Of a DNA stretch of 34,890 nucleotides, positions 6,987-15,353 are shown piece after piece. Numbering within the stretch: position 1 is the first letter of the stretch; each line of letters opens with the position of its first letter. Position numbers and translations under genes: made by a program. Below the pieces are notes generated by a model that was given only the letters and a program-made list of their open reading frames with translations, was not told the DNA's origin and did not search any database. This DNA is from an uncultured Prevotella sp. (GTDB taxonomy: Bacteria; Bacteroidota; Bacteroidia; Bacteroidales; Bacteroidaceae): contig CALUGU010000023.1 of assembly GCA_944320255.1 (NCBI GenBank), positions 1 to 34,890 of the forward strand. The letters are read 5' to 3'.

Positions 6987-8124
6987 CCTCGTCGATGTCT
7001 TCAACGTCGTCTTCGTCGATAAACTCAATCTCGTCTTCACCCTCCAAACGCAGTTCTTCGGGCAGAGCGCCCATATCCTTGTTGCGGTGCACGAGCGTGT
7101 CCTCCGCCGTGATGTCCTTCAGCTTGTTGCTCTCGCTGTTAAGCTCACGCCAGAGCACGTCTTTCAGTTCGCCGAGGCCTTGCCCCGTTACTGCCGAGAT
7201 GAACACCACCGGGATGTCATCGGGCGTAGTGGCCTTGAGCATCTCTATAAGCTCGTCGTCGAGCAGGTCGCACTTCGTCACGGCCAGCACGCGGTGCTTG
7301 TCGGCCATCTCCGGGTTGAAGTTGTTAAGCTCTCCAAGCAGCACTTCGTATTCTTTCTTTATGTCGTCGGTGTCGCCGGGCACCATGAACAGCAGCAGAG
7401 AGTTGCGCTCTATGTGGCGCAGGAAGCGCAGGCCGAGGCCCTTGCCTTCGCTCGCCCCCTCGATGATGCCGGGGATGTCGGCCATGACGAACGACTGCTT
7501 GTCGTGGTAGCTCACGATGCCGAGCGACGGTTCGAGCGTCGTGAACGGATAGTTGGCTATCTTCGGCCTTGCGCTCGACAGTGCCGAGAGCAGCGTGCTC
7601 TTGCCCGCGTTCGGGAAACCTACTAGACCCACGTCGGCGAGGAGCTTCAGTTCGAGTATTATCGTCTTCTCCTCCATCGGTTCGCCGGGCTGTGCGAAGC
7701 GCGGCGCCTGGTTGGTGGCCGTGCGGAACTGGAAGTTGCCAAGTCCGCCGCGTCCGCCCTTGAGCAGCAGCACCTCCTGTCCGTCGTGTGTCACGTCGCA
7801 GATGTATTTCCCCGTCTCGGCGTCATACACCACCGTGCCGCAGGGCACGTCTATGTAAACGTCCTTGCCGTCGGTGCCGTGGCATTTGTCCTTGCCGCCG
7901 TTGCCTCCGTGCTCGGCGAAGATGTGGCGTTGGTATTTCAGGTGCAGCAGCGTCCAGTAGTTGTGGTTGCCGCGCAGGTAGACGCTGCCCCCCTTGCCGC
8001 CGTCGCCTCCGTCGGGGCCTCCGTTGGGTTGGTACTTGGCGCGGCGCAAGTGCATAGAGCCGCGTCCGCCTTTGCCTGAACGGCAGTAAATCTTAACGTA
8101 GTCTACGAAATTGGATTCGGGCAT
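6976..8124 (-). CDS. obg: GTPase Obg/CgtA, ribosome assembly
   Basis: This 382-residue protein has the glycine-rich Obg fold at residues 1-158 ('GKGGRGS', '[19 protein letters not shown]'). A GTPase domain follows: P-loop 'GFPNAGKST' at 169-177, G3 'DIPG' at 216-219, G4 'TKCD' at 283-286 and G5 'SAVTG' at 310-314. '[12 protein letters not shown]' at 191-202 is the Obg switch I signature. The C-terminus is strongly acidic. Obg binds the 50S subunit, takes part in its late assembly and responds to ppGpp. The G4 motif begins with Thr instead of Asn, a variant I believe is common in Bacteroidota Obg. Downstream pgeF overlaps its stop. Upstream, 147 bp with a long inverted repeat separate it from adk. 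Confidence 0.97.
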   Translation of the reverse strand: MPESNFVDYVKIYCRSGKGGRGSMHLRRAKYQPNGGPDGGDGGKGGSVYLRGNHNYWTLLHLKYQRHIFAEHGGNGGKDKCHGTDGKDVYIDVPCGTVVYDAETGKYICDVTHDGQEVLLLKGGRGGLGNFQFRTATNQAPRFAQPGEPMEEKTIILELKLLADVGLVGFPNAGKSTLLSALSSARPKIANYPFTTLEPSLGIVSYHDKQSFVMADIPGIIEGASEGKGLGLRFLRHIERNSLLLFMVPGDTDDIKKEYEVLLGELNNFNPEMADKHRVLAVTKCDLLDDELIEMLKATTPDDIPVVFISAVTGQGLGELKDVLWRELNSESNKLKDITAEDTLVHRNKDMGALPEELRLEGEDEIEFIDEDDVEDIDEDEI

Positions 8125-8173
8125 GGCTTGTGAAATTAAAAATTAAAAGTGAAAAATTAAAAGGTGGAAATTT

Positions 8174-8268
8174 AATTAAGAATTAAGAGGTAAGAATTAA
8201 GAAAATATGCCTTGCTGGTGTAAGCAGTAAAAGGGGATTTCTTAATTCTTACCTCTTAATTCTTAATT
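8174..8268. repeat. Perfect 31-bp inverted repeat between adk and obg
   Basis: 8174-8204 and 8238-8268 are exact reverse complements, AT-rich (AATTAAGAATTAAGAGGTAA type), with a 33-nt spacer. It lies 3 bp past the adk stop in a same-strand gene cluster. An AT-rich repeat (AATTAAAAATTAAAA) follows at 8126-8160. As RNA it would form a long hairpin at the adk 3' end, possibly a processing site or partial terminator. Confidence 0.85.
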
Positions 8269-8271
8269 TAT

Positions 8272-8844
8272 TCAGATGTTGTCGATAACGTTGCAAATGT
8301 CCGCGAAGATGCGGTCGAGTTCGCCGAGACCGTCGATGTGGTGGTGCAGGCTCTCTTTCTTGTACCATTCAATCAGCGGAGCCGTTTGGTTGTGGTAAAC
8401 GTCGAGGCGTTTCTTTATCGTCTCCTCGTTGTCGTCGGTGCGTCCGCATTCCTGTCCGCGCTTGATGAGGCGTTTCATCAGCTCGTCTTCAGGAACGTCA
8501 AGCTCTATCATCGCCGCGATGTTGTGTCCGCGCTCGTCGAGCATTTTCTTCAAGGCTTCAGCCTGCGGTATGGTGCGGGGAAATCCGTCGAAGATTACGC
8601 CTTCGTGTTCCTTGCCGAAGCCGTCGTAAACGCTTGCGAGGATGCTGATCATCAGTTCGTCAGGTATCAGCTGCCCGTTGTCGATATACTGTTTTGCGGT
8701 CTTGCCGAGTTCCGTTCCGTTCTTTATCTCGTTGCGGAGCACGTCGCCCGTCGATATGTGGCCGAAGCCGTACTTCTTGATCATCAAGTCGCTTTGCGTG
8801 CCCTTCCCTGAGCCGGGCGCGCCGAAAATAACAATATTCTTCAT
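8272..8844 (-). CDS. adk: Adenylate kinase, short-LID type
   Basis: The 190-residue protein opens with the P-loop 'GAPGSGKGT' at residues 8-16, followed by 'HISTGDVLRNEI' (AMP-binding domain) and 'GFPRTIPQAEAL' (adenylate kinase signature). It converts ATP and AMP to two ADP in the cytoplasm. The LID region ('RLIKRGQECGRTDDNEETIKKRL') is short and has no four-cysteine zinc site, as expected for the ~190-residue class. It starts 33 bp after the hpt stop, so purine salvage and nucleotide balancing are probably cotranscribed. A long inverted repeat directly after its stop may set its expression apart from obg. Confidence 0.97.
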   Translation of the reverse strand: MKNIVIFGAPGSGKGTQSDLMIKKYGFGHISTGDVLRNEIKNGTELGKTAKQYIDNGQLIPDELMISILASVYDGFGKEHEGVIFDGFPRTIPQAEALKKMLDERGHNIAAMIELDVPEDELMKRLIKRGQECGRTDDNEETIKKRLDVYHNQTAPLIEWYKKESLHHHIDGLGELDRIFADICNVIDNI

Positions 8845-8877
8845 CTTTGTTTTGTTGAAATATGTCTTTTTGATTGT

Positions 8878-9414
8878 TTATTCTACCAATGTGTAGATGT
8901 CGCGCAGGTTGCGCCCCTGCTGGTCGTAGTCGAGTCCGTAACCCACGATGAAGTCGTTGGGTATCTCCATTGCGGCGTATTCCACGTTGAGGTCAACTTT
9001 CAGCTTGTCCGGTTTCAGCAGCAACGTGCAGATGTGTATGGCGGCGGGGTTGCGCGTGCCGAGCGATTCGAGCATGCGTTTCATTGTGAGACCCGACTCC
9101 ACGATGTCTTCCACAATCACCACCGTGCGCCCTGACAGGTCTTCGTTGATGCCGATGACCTCCTTAATCTTGCCCGTTGACATCGTGCCCTGGTAAGAAG
9201 CCAGTTTTACGAACGAAATCTCGCAAGGGATTGTTATCATCCTCATAAGGTCGGCGGCGAAGATGAACGAACCGTTGAGAACAGCGAGAAACAGTGGATT
9301 TTTTCCTGCCATATCTTTGTTCAGGCGGTCAGCCACTGCTTTCACTTTTTTCAAAATATCTTCTTCCGAGTATGAAATCTTGAAAGTCTTGTCGTGTATT
9401 TTTACTATCGACAT
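8878..9414 (-). CDS. hpt: Hypoxanthine phosphoribosyltransferase
   Basis: The 178-residue protein carries the PRPP-binding signature 'VVIVEDIVESGLTM', the N-terminal 'LAVLNGSFIFAADLMR' loop and the C-terminal 'VGYGLDYDQQGRNLRDIYTL' characteristic of hypoxanthine-guanine phosphoribosyltransferases. It salvages hypoxanthine or guanine to IMP or GMP using PRPP. I chose the ATG at 9414: a longer frame would have to start with GTG at 9438 and would add unusual residues. No strong ribosome-binding site precedes the ATG, which is common in this phylum. It is the first gene of the minus-strand cluster and is divergent from nnr across 88 bp. Confidence 0.95.
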   Translation of the reverse strand: MSIVKIHDKTFKISYSEEDILKKVKAVADRLNKDMAGKNPLFLAVLNGSFIFAADLMRMITIPCEISFVKLASYQGTMSTGKIKEVIGINEDLSGRTVVIVEDIVESGLTMKRMLESLGTRNPAAIHICTLLLKPDKLKVDLNVEYAAMEIPNDFIVGYGLDYDQQGRNLRDIYTLVE

Positions 9415-9489
9415 AATTCGTTGTTGAAATTTTGGCACAAAATTACTAAAAATATGCTGAATATTGGTAAGTGAATGGCATTAATTTTG

Positions 9490-9497
9490 TATTTTTG
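9490..9497 (+). promoter_or_regulatory. -7 box of a near-leaderless nnr promoter
   Basis: TATTTTTG matches TAnnTTTG and ends only 5 bp before the ATG at 9503. A TTG at 9464-9466 is a possible -33 element, although the spacing (23 bp) is longer than ideal. The transcript would start at or within a few bases of the start codon. Confidence 0.6.
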
Positions 9498-9502
9498 CAG
9501 GG

Positions 9503-11038
9503 ATGAAGATACTCACAGGTGCTCAGATACATGAGCTTGACAAATATACAATCGAGCACGAGCCTGTCAAGTCGATTGATTTGATGGAGCGTGCTGCGAA
9601 GGCTTTGGCGTGCGCCATGGCCGACCGGTGGGGCAGGGATGTGCCGGTAGTTGTTTTCGCCGGACCAGGCAACAACGGCGGCGATGCCTTGGCCGTGGCG
9701 AGGATGCTTGCCGAAAAGGGTTATCAGGTAAGCGTTTATTTGTTTAACATAGGAGGCAAGCTGTCCGACGACTGCTCTGTCAACAAGCAGCGGCTTGCCG
9801 GTTGCAAGGCTGTCAAGAATTTTGTCGAGGTGACGAGCGAGTTCGACCCTCCCCAGCTTGACGGCGGCATGCTTGTGGTGGACGGCCTGTTCGGCTCCGG
9901 GCTTAACAAGCCCCTTGCCGGAGGTTTCGCCTCTTTGGTGAAATACATCAACCAGTCTGCGGCGACGGTTGTCAGCATCGACGTCCCGTCGGGCCTTATG
10001 ACTGAAGACAACACCTACAATGTAAGGGCCAACATAATCAAGGCGGACGTCACTTTGACGTTGCAGAATATCAAACTCTCGTTCCTTTTCCCTGAAAACC
10101 AGAAAATCCTTGGCGAAGTGGTGACGCTCGACATCAAACTCAGCGAGGAGGGCGAGGCTATGATTGCGTCGCGTTACAGGATTTTGGAGGAGCGCGACTT
10201 GCGTCCGCGTCTGTTGCACCGCAGCAGTTTCGCGCACAAGGGAGATATGGGCAACGCCCTCCTTGTGGCTGGAAGTTACGGCATGGCCGGGGCGGCGGTG
10301 TTGGCCGCGAAGTCATGCCTGCGTTCCGGGGCGGGCAAGGTGACGGTGTGTACGCCGCGCCGCAACAATGACATCGTGCAGGTGGCGGTGCCTGAAGCCG
10401 TGATGTGCCTTGACAGGGACGACTCCTGCTTCTCTGAAGCCGTGGACGCTTCCGACTACGACGCCCTTGGCATCGGTCCGGGGCTGGGACAACAGGAAAA
10501 CTCGGCCATCGCACTGATTACCCAGATACGCCGCACGCAGTCGCCTATCGTGGTTGACGCCGACGGCCTGAACATCCTCGCGAGCCACCGCGCTTGGCTG
10601 CAGCAGTTGCCCAAGGGCATAATAATGACTCCGCATCCGAAGGAGTTCGAGCGTTTGGCCGGTAATCGTTTTATCGACACATTCGAGCGTTTGAGTTCGG
10701 CTTGCGATATGGCAGGGCGTCTCGGTGCTTACATAATATTGAAAGGACACAACTCCGCCTTGTGTATGCCTGACGGCAACGTCGTGTTCAATCCTACAGG
10801 CAACGCCGGCATGGCGACAGCCGGCAGCGGCGACGTCCTTACCGGGATTATTACCGGCTTGCTCGCCCGTGGATATAAGCAGGCCGACGCTTGCATGATT
10901 GGAATGTACGTGCACGGTCTTGCCGGCGACCTCGCCGCCGACGAATTGGGCGTTGAGTGCATGGTTGCGGGCGACATCATACGCTATTTGCCGCAAGCCT
11001 TCAAGCGGCTTTACGGCGGAACTCTACTTGATTTTTAA
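9503..11038 (+). CDS. nnr: Bifunctional NAD(P)HX epimerase/ADP-dependent dehydratase
   Basis: The 511-residue protein joins two domains. The N-terminal YjeF_N epimerase domain (about 1-210) has 'GPGNNGGDALAVAR' at 54-67 and 'SIDVPSGL' near 155-162. The C-terminal ribokinase-fold dehydratase domain (about 230-505) has 'GIGPGLG', 'VVDADGLN', 'TPHPKEFERL' near 376 and 'NPTGNAGMATAGSGDVLTG' near 430-448. Together they repair hydrated NADH and NADPH: the epimerase interconverts R and S forms and the dehydratase restores the cofactor at the cost of ADP. The fusion and length are those of the usual bacterial Nnr. It is followed after 23 bp by a DUF4831-like gene and is probably cotranscribed with it. 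Confidence 0.96.
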   Translation: MKILTGAQIHELDKYTIEHEPVKSIDLMERAAKALACAMADRWGRDVPVVVFAGPGNNGGDALAVARMLAEKGYQVSVYLFNIGGKLSDDCSVNKQRLAGCKAVKNFVEVTSEFDPPQLDGGMLVVDGLFGSGLNKPLAGGFASLVKYINQSAATVVSIDVPSGLMTEDNTYNVRANIIKADVTLTLQNIKLSFLFPENQKILGEVVTLDIKLSEEGEAMIASRYRILEERDLRPRLLHRSSFAHKGDMGNALLVAGSYGMAGAAVLAAKSCLRSGAGKVTVCTPRRNNDIVQVAVPEAVMCLDRDDSCFSEAVDASDYDALGIGPGLGQQENSAIALITQIRRTQSPIVVDADGLNILASHRAWLQQLPKGIIMTPHPKEFERLAGNRFIDTFERLSSACDMAGRLGAYIILKGHNSALCMPDGNVVFNPTGNAGMATAGSGDVLTGIITGLLARGYKQADACMIGMYVHGLAGDLAADELGVECMVAGDIIRYLPQAFKRLYGGTLLDF

Positions 11039-11061
11039 TCTTTACTGAAAACCATTACGAC

Positions 11062-12123
11062 ATGAAGAACCTTATCATCGCTTCTTTATTGCTTATCGCT
11101 TGTGCCGGCGGCGTGTTCGCCCAGGGAGGCAGGAACACCGCCGAAGGCACTGGATATTACCTTCCGCTTACAGAGTTGCGTTTCGCAGTGAAAGTGGAAA
11201 AGACTTCTTATACGCCCGGCGACCTTGCCGTGTATGCCGAGAAATATTTAAAGATGAAGAATGTCAAGACCGCCCCTTCGGTTACTTACCGCATTCTGGG
11301 ACTTGACATCAAGTCGGAGGGTGAGCGCGACACGTCGAAATTTTACGTGTTGCCTACCGATAACAAGCACAACATACAGACCGTTGACTTGTCAGAGAGC
11401 GGCGTGCTCCTCGCCGTCAACGCCGAGCCTAAGGACGTGGAGGAGGCCAAACCTTTCACGCCTGCGCCGAAGCCGGCTCCGCTCAATCCTCGTGATTACA
11501 TGAATGAAGACATCCTCTCGGCAGGCAGTTCGGCCAAGATGGCGGAGCTTTGCGCGCTTGAGATTTACGACATACGCGACAGCAAGAGCCTTTTAAGCAA
11601 GGGACAGGCCGACTTCATGCCTAAGGACGGCGAGCAGTTGCGCATAATGCTGGAAAACCTCGACACTCAGGAAGCTGCGCTGATGCAGCTGTTCAGCGGC
11701 GTCACCGTCAGGGACACTATGGAGACCGTCGTGCGTTTTGTGCCTACGAAGCCCGTGTCAAAGCAGTTGCTGTTCCGTTTCTCAAAGTGGCTGGGCGTGA
11801 CTGACGCCGACGACCTCGCCGGCAATCCTTATTATATAAGTGTGACTGACAAGAACGTGCTCCCCTCGATACAGGAAGACTTGCTCAGCACTAAGAAGGC
11901 GAAAGACAACGGGGGATTTTATGTGAACCTGCCTGGCAAGATTGAAGTCACTTTGCACCGTGGCGGGGAGCAATGGGCGGCCTACGAGCTTTACGCCGCA
12001 CAGTTTGGCAAGGTCGTGGCTCTCGACGAAGACTTGTTCAACAAGAAACTGTTTACGAGCATCGTCCTCAATCCTGTTACAGGCAATCTTGAAAGCATCG
12101 AGATTGAGAACGTCAAGCGGTAG
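11062..12123 (+). CDS. Secreted protein, DUF4831-like
   Basis: The 353-residue protein starts with a clear Sec signal peptide (MKNLIIASLLLIACAGGVFA, cleavage expected after about residue 20 before QGG). The mature part begins 'YYLPLTELRFAVKVEKTSYTPGDLAVYAEKYL'-like, the pattern of the Bacteroidales DUF4831 family ('sYTPGeLaqYAeryL'), and contains a proline-rich patch ('PAPKPAPLNP') near residue 140. There is no lipobox, so it is probably periplasmic or released. The function is unknown. It follows nnr by 23 bp and is bounded downstream by a 17-bp inverted repeat. The family name is by recognition of the N-terminal pattern. Confidence 0.8.
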   Translation: MKNLIIASLLLIACAGGVFAQGGRNTAEGTGYYLPLTELRFAVKVEKTSYTPGDLAVYAEKYLKMKNVKTAPSVTYRILGLDIKSEGERDTSKFYVLPTDNKHNIQTVDLSESGVLLAVNAEPKDVEEAKPFTPAPKPAPLNPRDYMNEDILSAGSSAKMAELCALEIYDIRDSKSLLSKGQADFMPKDGEQLRIMLENLDTQEAALMQLFSGVTVRDTMETVVRFVPTKPVSKQLLFRFSKWLGVTDADDLAGNPYYISVTDKNVLPSIQEDLLSTKKAKDNGGFYVNLPGKIEVTLHRGGEQWAAYELYAAQFGKVVALDEDLFNKKLFTSIVLNPVTGNLESIEIENVKR

Positions 12124-12147
12124 CGGCTTATTTGGTTGTACGTTTTT

Positions 12148-12216
12148 GGGGTTATGAGGTTGTGCGGTCTTTAGGTTGTTTCATGATAAACTTATCCTCC
12201 ACAACCTCATAACCCC
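12148..12216. terminator. 17-bp perfect inverted repeat after the DUF4831-like gene
   Basis: GGGGTTATGAGGTTGTG (12148-12164) and its exact complement at 12200-12216 flank a 35-nt spacer. There is no U-run directly after the right arm, so it is a likely mRNA 3' structure rather than a textbook terminator. Confidence 0.55.
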
Positions 12217-12316
12217 ATACATTTTGTGAATAATGATTAAAAAACTGTTTCCTGCAAGCAAGGTTGTGCCGTCTTGTTTATTTCATTAATAAACAATAAG
12301 ACAAAGGCAACAGATT

Positions 12317-13060
12317 ATGAAAGCTATTAAGTTTTTTGCGTGCGCGTTGTTGGCGGTGGCGTCAGTGTTCAGTTTCAGCTCGTGCGACAACGATGACACA
12401 TACGTTTGGTATTATCCGTCGCTGCCCAATGCTTTGGTGACGGTGAAGCCCATCGATGGCGCGGGGTTCTATATGCAGCTCGACGATAACACCACGCTCT
12501 ATCCTGTCAATATGGCCGTTTCGCCCTACGGCGACAAGGAGGTGCGCGCCCTCGTAAGTTACCGCGAGGTCAAGCCCGTTAATGATTATTACACCAAGTC
12601 GGTGGCTGTCAACTGGATTGACAGCATCTTGACCAAGCCCGCCGTGCCTTATCCCGCCGACGGCGACGTCAGCGAGTATGGCGACGACCCCATCGAGATA
12701 GTCCGCGACTGGGTTAACATTGCCGAGGACGGTTATCTCACCCTCCGTTTCCGCACCCGCTGGGGTTCCAACGGCGTGGCGCATTTCGTCAACCTGCTCA
12801 CCGGCGTCAACCCTGACGACCCCTACGAGGTGGAGTTCAGGCACAACGCCTACGGCGATGTCAACGGCGCGGCGGGCGACGCCTTGGTGGCTTTCAGGCT
12901 TTCAGGCCTGCCTGACACCGGCGGCGAGACCGTTAAGCTGACGCTCCGTTACCAGTCGTTTTCGGGCGAAAAGAAGATAACATTCGATTATTGCAGCCGC
13001 AAGTCAGCCGCCGTAGGCGGCGGTGTCGAACCTGCGGCTTATTCATCAAGGATAAGATGA
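12317..13060 (+). CDS. NigD-like lipoprotein
   Basis: The 247-residue protein has a lipoprotein signal peptide ending in 'FSFSSC' with an Asp/Asn tail, as in exported Bacteroidales lipoproteins. It continues with 'LVTVKPIDGAGFYMQLDDNTTLYPVN', 'VRALVSYREV' and 'VNWIDSILTKP', matching the two-domain NigD-like family: an N-terminal OB-like barrel (about 35-110) and a C-terminal beta sandwich (about 125-235). NigD was named from a bacteriocin-region gene of Prevotella, but the molecular role of the family is not established. Strongly GC-rich third positions match the chromosomal background. The next gene on the strand is an ECF sigma factor, 89 bp downstream, after a terminator-like hairpin. Confidence 0.8.
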   Translation: MKAIKFFACALLAVASVFSFSSCDNDDTYVWYYPSLPNALVTVKPIDGAGFYMQLDDNTTLYPVNMAVSPYGDKEVRALVSYREVKPVNDYYTKSVAVNWIDSILTKPAVPYPADGDVSEYGDDPIEIVRDWVNIAEDGYLTLRFRTRWGSNGVAHFVNLLTGVNPDDPYEVEFRHNAYGDVNGAAGDALVAFRLSGLPDTGGETVKLTLRYQSFSGEKKITFDYCSRKSAAVGGGVEPAAYSSRIR

Positions 13061-13081
13061 CTTTCTGCCGGGCGGGGGATT

Positions 13082-13127
13082 AAGGCCTTATCGGTGGATG
13101 CCCGCGTTGGTGTCCCACGGCCTTTTT
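13082..13127 (+). terminator. Terminator after the NigD-like gene
   Basis: AAGGCC (13082-13087) pairs with GGCCTT (13119-13124), supported by an inner GTGG/CCAC pair, and is followed by a T run to 13127. Confidence 0.55.
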
Positions 13128-13149
13128 CCCCACTGCCTTTTTTTTGCTT

Positions 13150-13725
13150 ATGGTTGATTACGGCGTACTTAGTGACGGCGAACTTGTGCGGCTTGCCAGC
13201 CGCGGCGACGGTGTGGCGGTGAAAGCCGTTTATGACAGGTATGTCTCATGCCTGGCGGCTGTTTGCGCCCGTTACGTGCCCGACGATGACGACCGTAAGG
13301 ACGTCCTTCAGGAGAGCCTTGTCAAGATTTTTATGTCGCTTGGCAAGTTCACGCCGCGCGGCGACGGCTCGTTGAAGGCTTGGATGATACGTATCACCGT
13401 CAACGAGGCGTTGCGGTTCTTGAAGAAAAACGCCTCGCGCAACATCATTGAGTATCCCGGCGAACTGCCCGACGTGGCCGACGAGCCTGAAGTTGACGGC
13501 GTGCCCGACGATGTTGTCAACTCTATGATATTGTCCTTGCCGCCGGGTTATCGTATGGTTTTCAACCTTTACGTTTTTGAACATAAGAGCCACAAGGAGA
13601 TAGCGGCGATGCTTGGCATCGGCGAAAGTTCGTCGGCGTCGCAGTTTTCGCGCGCCAAGGCTTTGCTCTCCAAGTGGATTAGGGAATATAAGAGGAAGAA
13701 TGGCTATGGAAAAACATTGGATTGA
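13150..13725 (+). CDS. ECF-type RNA polymerase sigma factor
   Basis: This 191-residue protein has sigma region 2 at about residues 20-95 ('AVYDRYVSCLAAVCARYV', 'DVLQESLVKIF', 'GSLKAWMIRITVNEALRFL') and region 4 at about 125-180 ('LPPGYRMVFNLYVFEHKSHKEIA', 'LGIGESSSASQFSRAKALL'). This is the usual two-domain layout of extracytoplasmic-function sigma factors. The ATG at 13150 is preferred over an in-frame TTG 6 bp upstream. The downstream gene overlaps its 3' end by 20 to 26 nt and encodes a one-TM protein with a periplasmic or outer-membrane domain, a common sigma/partner arrangement in Bacteroidales. The target genes are unknown. Confidence 0.92.
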   Translation: MVDYGVLSDGELVRLASRGDGVAVKAVYDRYVSCLAAVCARYVPDDDDRKDVLQESLVKIFMSLGKFTPRGDGSLKAWMIRITVNEALRFLKKNASRNIIEYPGELPDVADEPEVDGVPDDVVNSMILSLPPGYRMVFNLYVFEHKSHKEIAAMLGIGESSSASQFSRAKALLSKWIREYKRKNGYGKTLD

Positions 13726-14971
13726 CAATCTTAGGATGCGTTTCGCCGACAGGCGGACTCCGCCGCCCGCAGGGCTTTGGGAGGGTGTCGAGTCGGCTTT
13801 GGCCCGTCGCCGCCGTGCGCGCGTCGTCAGGCTTTGGGCGTGGCGCGCCGCCGCCGTGTCCGCTTGCGTGGCGGTCGTGGTCGGGGTGGGGTGGAGGCTT
13901 TCCGGCCCTGATGGCGGCTTGGGCGGTGTTTCTCCGCGCTCGCCGTGGCGTCAGGCTTCGTCGGGTGGAGTGGCGTCCGTGTCTGCCGGAGCTTCCGCCG
14001 TGGGCGATGTCTGTCACGACATGATGTCGCGTGTCGCCGCCGTGGCTTACGGCGGAGGTGGCGTCGCAGGTGGTGCCGCCGGCGTTGATACCGTGTTCGT
14101 GGCGTCGGCCGACTCCCTCGGCGGTGCTGCGGGCGTCGGCGTTGAGGCTTCCCCGCGTACAGGCGTGGACGGCCATGAGGCTCTTGACCGTGTGTCCGCC
14201 CCGCGCCGTGGCGCGCGTGCCGACCGTTCCGCCGACCTTCTGGCCTTTGCCGGAGGGGCTTCAGGGCGTGGCGGCGGTGTCTCCGTCTCGGTCTATGGCA
14301 CAGGCCTGTCAGTCTTCGGCAGCGGTTCCGGCGGCTCGGCTCCGTCTTTCACTCCGTATTATGTCAAGCAAGACGCCGCCGTCGGGCAGGAAGTCAGGCT
14401 CTTGTCGGCGGCTTACGCCAGTGCGGCTGACGCCAGCGAAGTGCGCGTCAAGCACCGCCAGCCCGTGCGCATTGGAGCGTCGGTGCGTTTCCGCTTGACC
14501 GACCGCCTCGGCCTTGAGACCGGGGTTAACTATTCTTACCATTCCGCCGACATCGCTTCGGGCGACGAGAAGGCTGGTTATAAGACCGAGCAGAAGTTGC
14601 ACTTTGTCGGCGTGCCCCTCAACGTCAGTTACAACGTTTGGCACAACGATTATCTCGACGTCTACGTCTTGGCGGGCGGCGCCGTTGATTTCTGTGTTTC
14701 GGGCGACGCCCACACGGAGTTTGTGTCTGACCGTACCATCGTCAAGACGACCGACGAGGACGTGCGCGACAGCCGTCCGCAATGGTCTGTCAACGCTTCC
14801 GCCGGTGTGCAGTATAATTTCACCCCGTCTCTCGGTGTTTACCTCGAACCGGGTGTCAGCTACTATTTCGACAATGGCAGCAGCGTGCAGACCGTCTTCA
14901 AGGACAAGCCCGTCAACTTCAACCTCAACGTCGGACTGCGTTTTACGTTTAATAATAATGAGAAGGAATGA
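13706..14971 (+). CDS. Sigma-linked membrane protein with C-terminal beta-barrel (PorT/OMP_b-brl-like)
   Basis: Two ATGs, 13700 and 13706, are possible. The GAGGAA site at 13692-13697 is better placed for 13706, giving 421 residues. The N-terminus ('HWIDNLRMRFADRRTPPPAGLWEGVESAL') is a short cytoplasmic domain like that found after ECF sigma genes in Bacteroidales. One membrane segment follows (about 41-63), then a low-complexity Ala/Gly/Ser/Val linker (about 70-225). A beta-barrel-like domain fills 245-421 ('RIGASVRFRLTDRLGLETGVNYSYHS', 'FVGVPLNVSYNVW', 'LGVYLEPGVSYYFDNG'). The inferred role is membrane partner or anti-sigma of the preceding gene. A barrel behind an inner-membrane segment is topologically odd. 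The linker DNA is exceptionally GC-rich. Confidence 0.82.
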   Translation: MEKHWIDNLRMRFADRRTPPPAGLWEGVESALARRRRARVVRLWAWRAAAVSACVAVVVGVGWRLSGPDGGLGGVSPRSPWRQASSGGVASVSAGASAVGDVCHDMMSRVAAVAYGGGGVAGGAAGVDTVFVASADSLGGAAGVGVEASPRTGVDGHEALDRVSAPRRGARADRSADLLAFAGGASGRGGGVSVSVYGTGLSVFGSGSGGSAPSFTPYYVKQDAAVGQEVRLLSAAYASAADASEVRVKHRQPVRIGASVRFRLTDRLGLETGVNYSYHSADIASGDEKAGYKTEQKLHFVGVPLNVSYNVWHNDYLDVYVLAGGAVDFCVSGDAHTEFVSDRTIVKTTDEDVRDSRPQWSVNASAGVQYNFTPSLGVYLEPGVSYYFDNGSSVQTVFKDKPVNFNLNVGLRFTFNNNEKE

Positions 14972-15034
14972 AAATGAACAGGAGGTGTGTATAATTCTGA
15001 AACACATGGTTCACTGACATAAAAAAATGCTCTT

Positions 15035-15298
15035 ATGTTCACAGTAATGCTTTTTATGATAGCCGGTTTTTGTCTCGGCTTAGTGCTGCGCCGCAAGCGT
15101 ATGCCCTTCATCGCCCGTTTCGTCACCATCCTTGTTTGGCTGTTGCTCTTCCTTTTGGGCGTTGAAGTGGGCGGCAACCCCCGTGTGGTCGGCAGTCTCG
15201 GCAGCCTCGGCGTCGAGGCCATAGTGCTCGCCCTCTCCGGCGTTTTAGGCAGCGCGTTGTTGTGTAAAGTCCTTTTCAGGAAAGAAGGCAAGCAATAG
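15035..15298 (+). CDS. lysO: LysO-type lysine exporter, N-terminal half
   Basis: The 87-residue protein has three membrane segments ('VMLFMIAGFCLGLVL', 'VTILVWLLLFLLGVEVG', 'GVEAIVLALSGVLGSALL'). The Arg/Lys-rich first loop and 'LLFLLGVEVG' are characteristic of the N-terminal domain of LysO (YbjE), the E. coli lysine exporter of about 300 residues. The C-terminal half is encoded separately at 15354-15959, 55 bp downstream. Both halves have intact starts, so this looks like a genuine two-gene form rather than a recent frameshift. The halves together would make one exporter of L-lysine or thialysine in the inner membrane. Confidence 0.82.
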   Translation: MFTVMLFMIAGFCLGLVLRRKRMPFIARFVTILVWLLLFLLGVEVGGNPRVVGSLGSLGVEAIVLALSGVLGSALLCKVLFRKEGKQ

Positions 15299-15353
15299 TC
15301 TGGCTCAATCTTGGGTTAATGAATGTTTGTAATATGCCAGCCTTCTCATTCTT

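Noticed and set aside
6986-7040. Longer N-terminus for the pgeF-like protein
   Set aside because: It would overlap obg by 65 nt and adds a Thr/Ser/Lys-rich leader unlike the family; the 11-nt overlap start is more natural.
9415-9438. GTG start for hpt
   Set aside because: It adds 8 residues before the conserved region and leaves less room for the promoter; the ATG at 9414 fits better.
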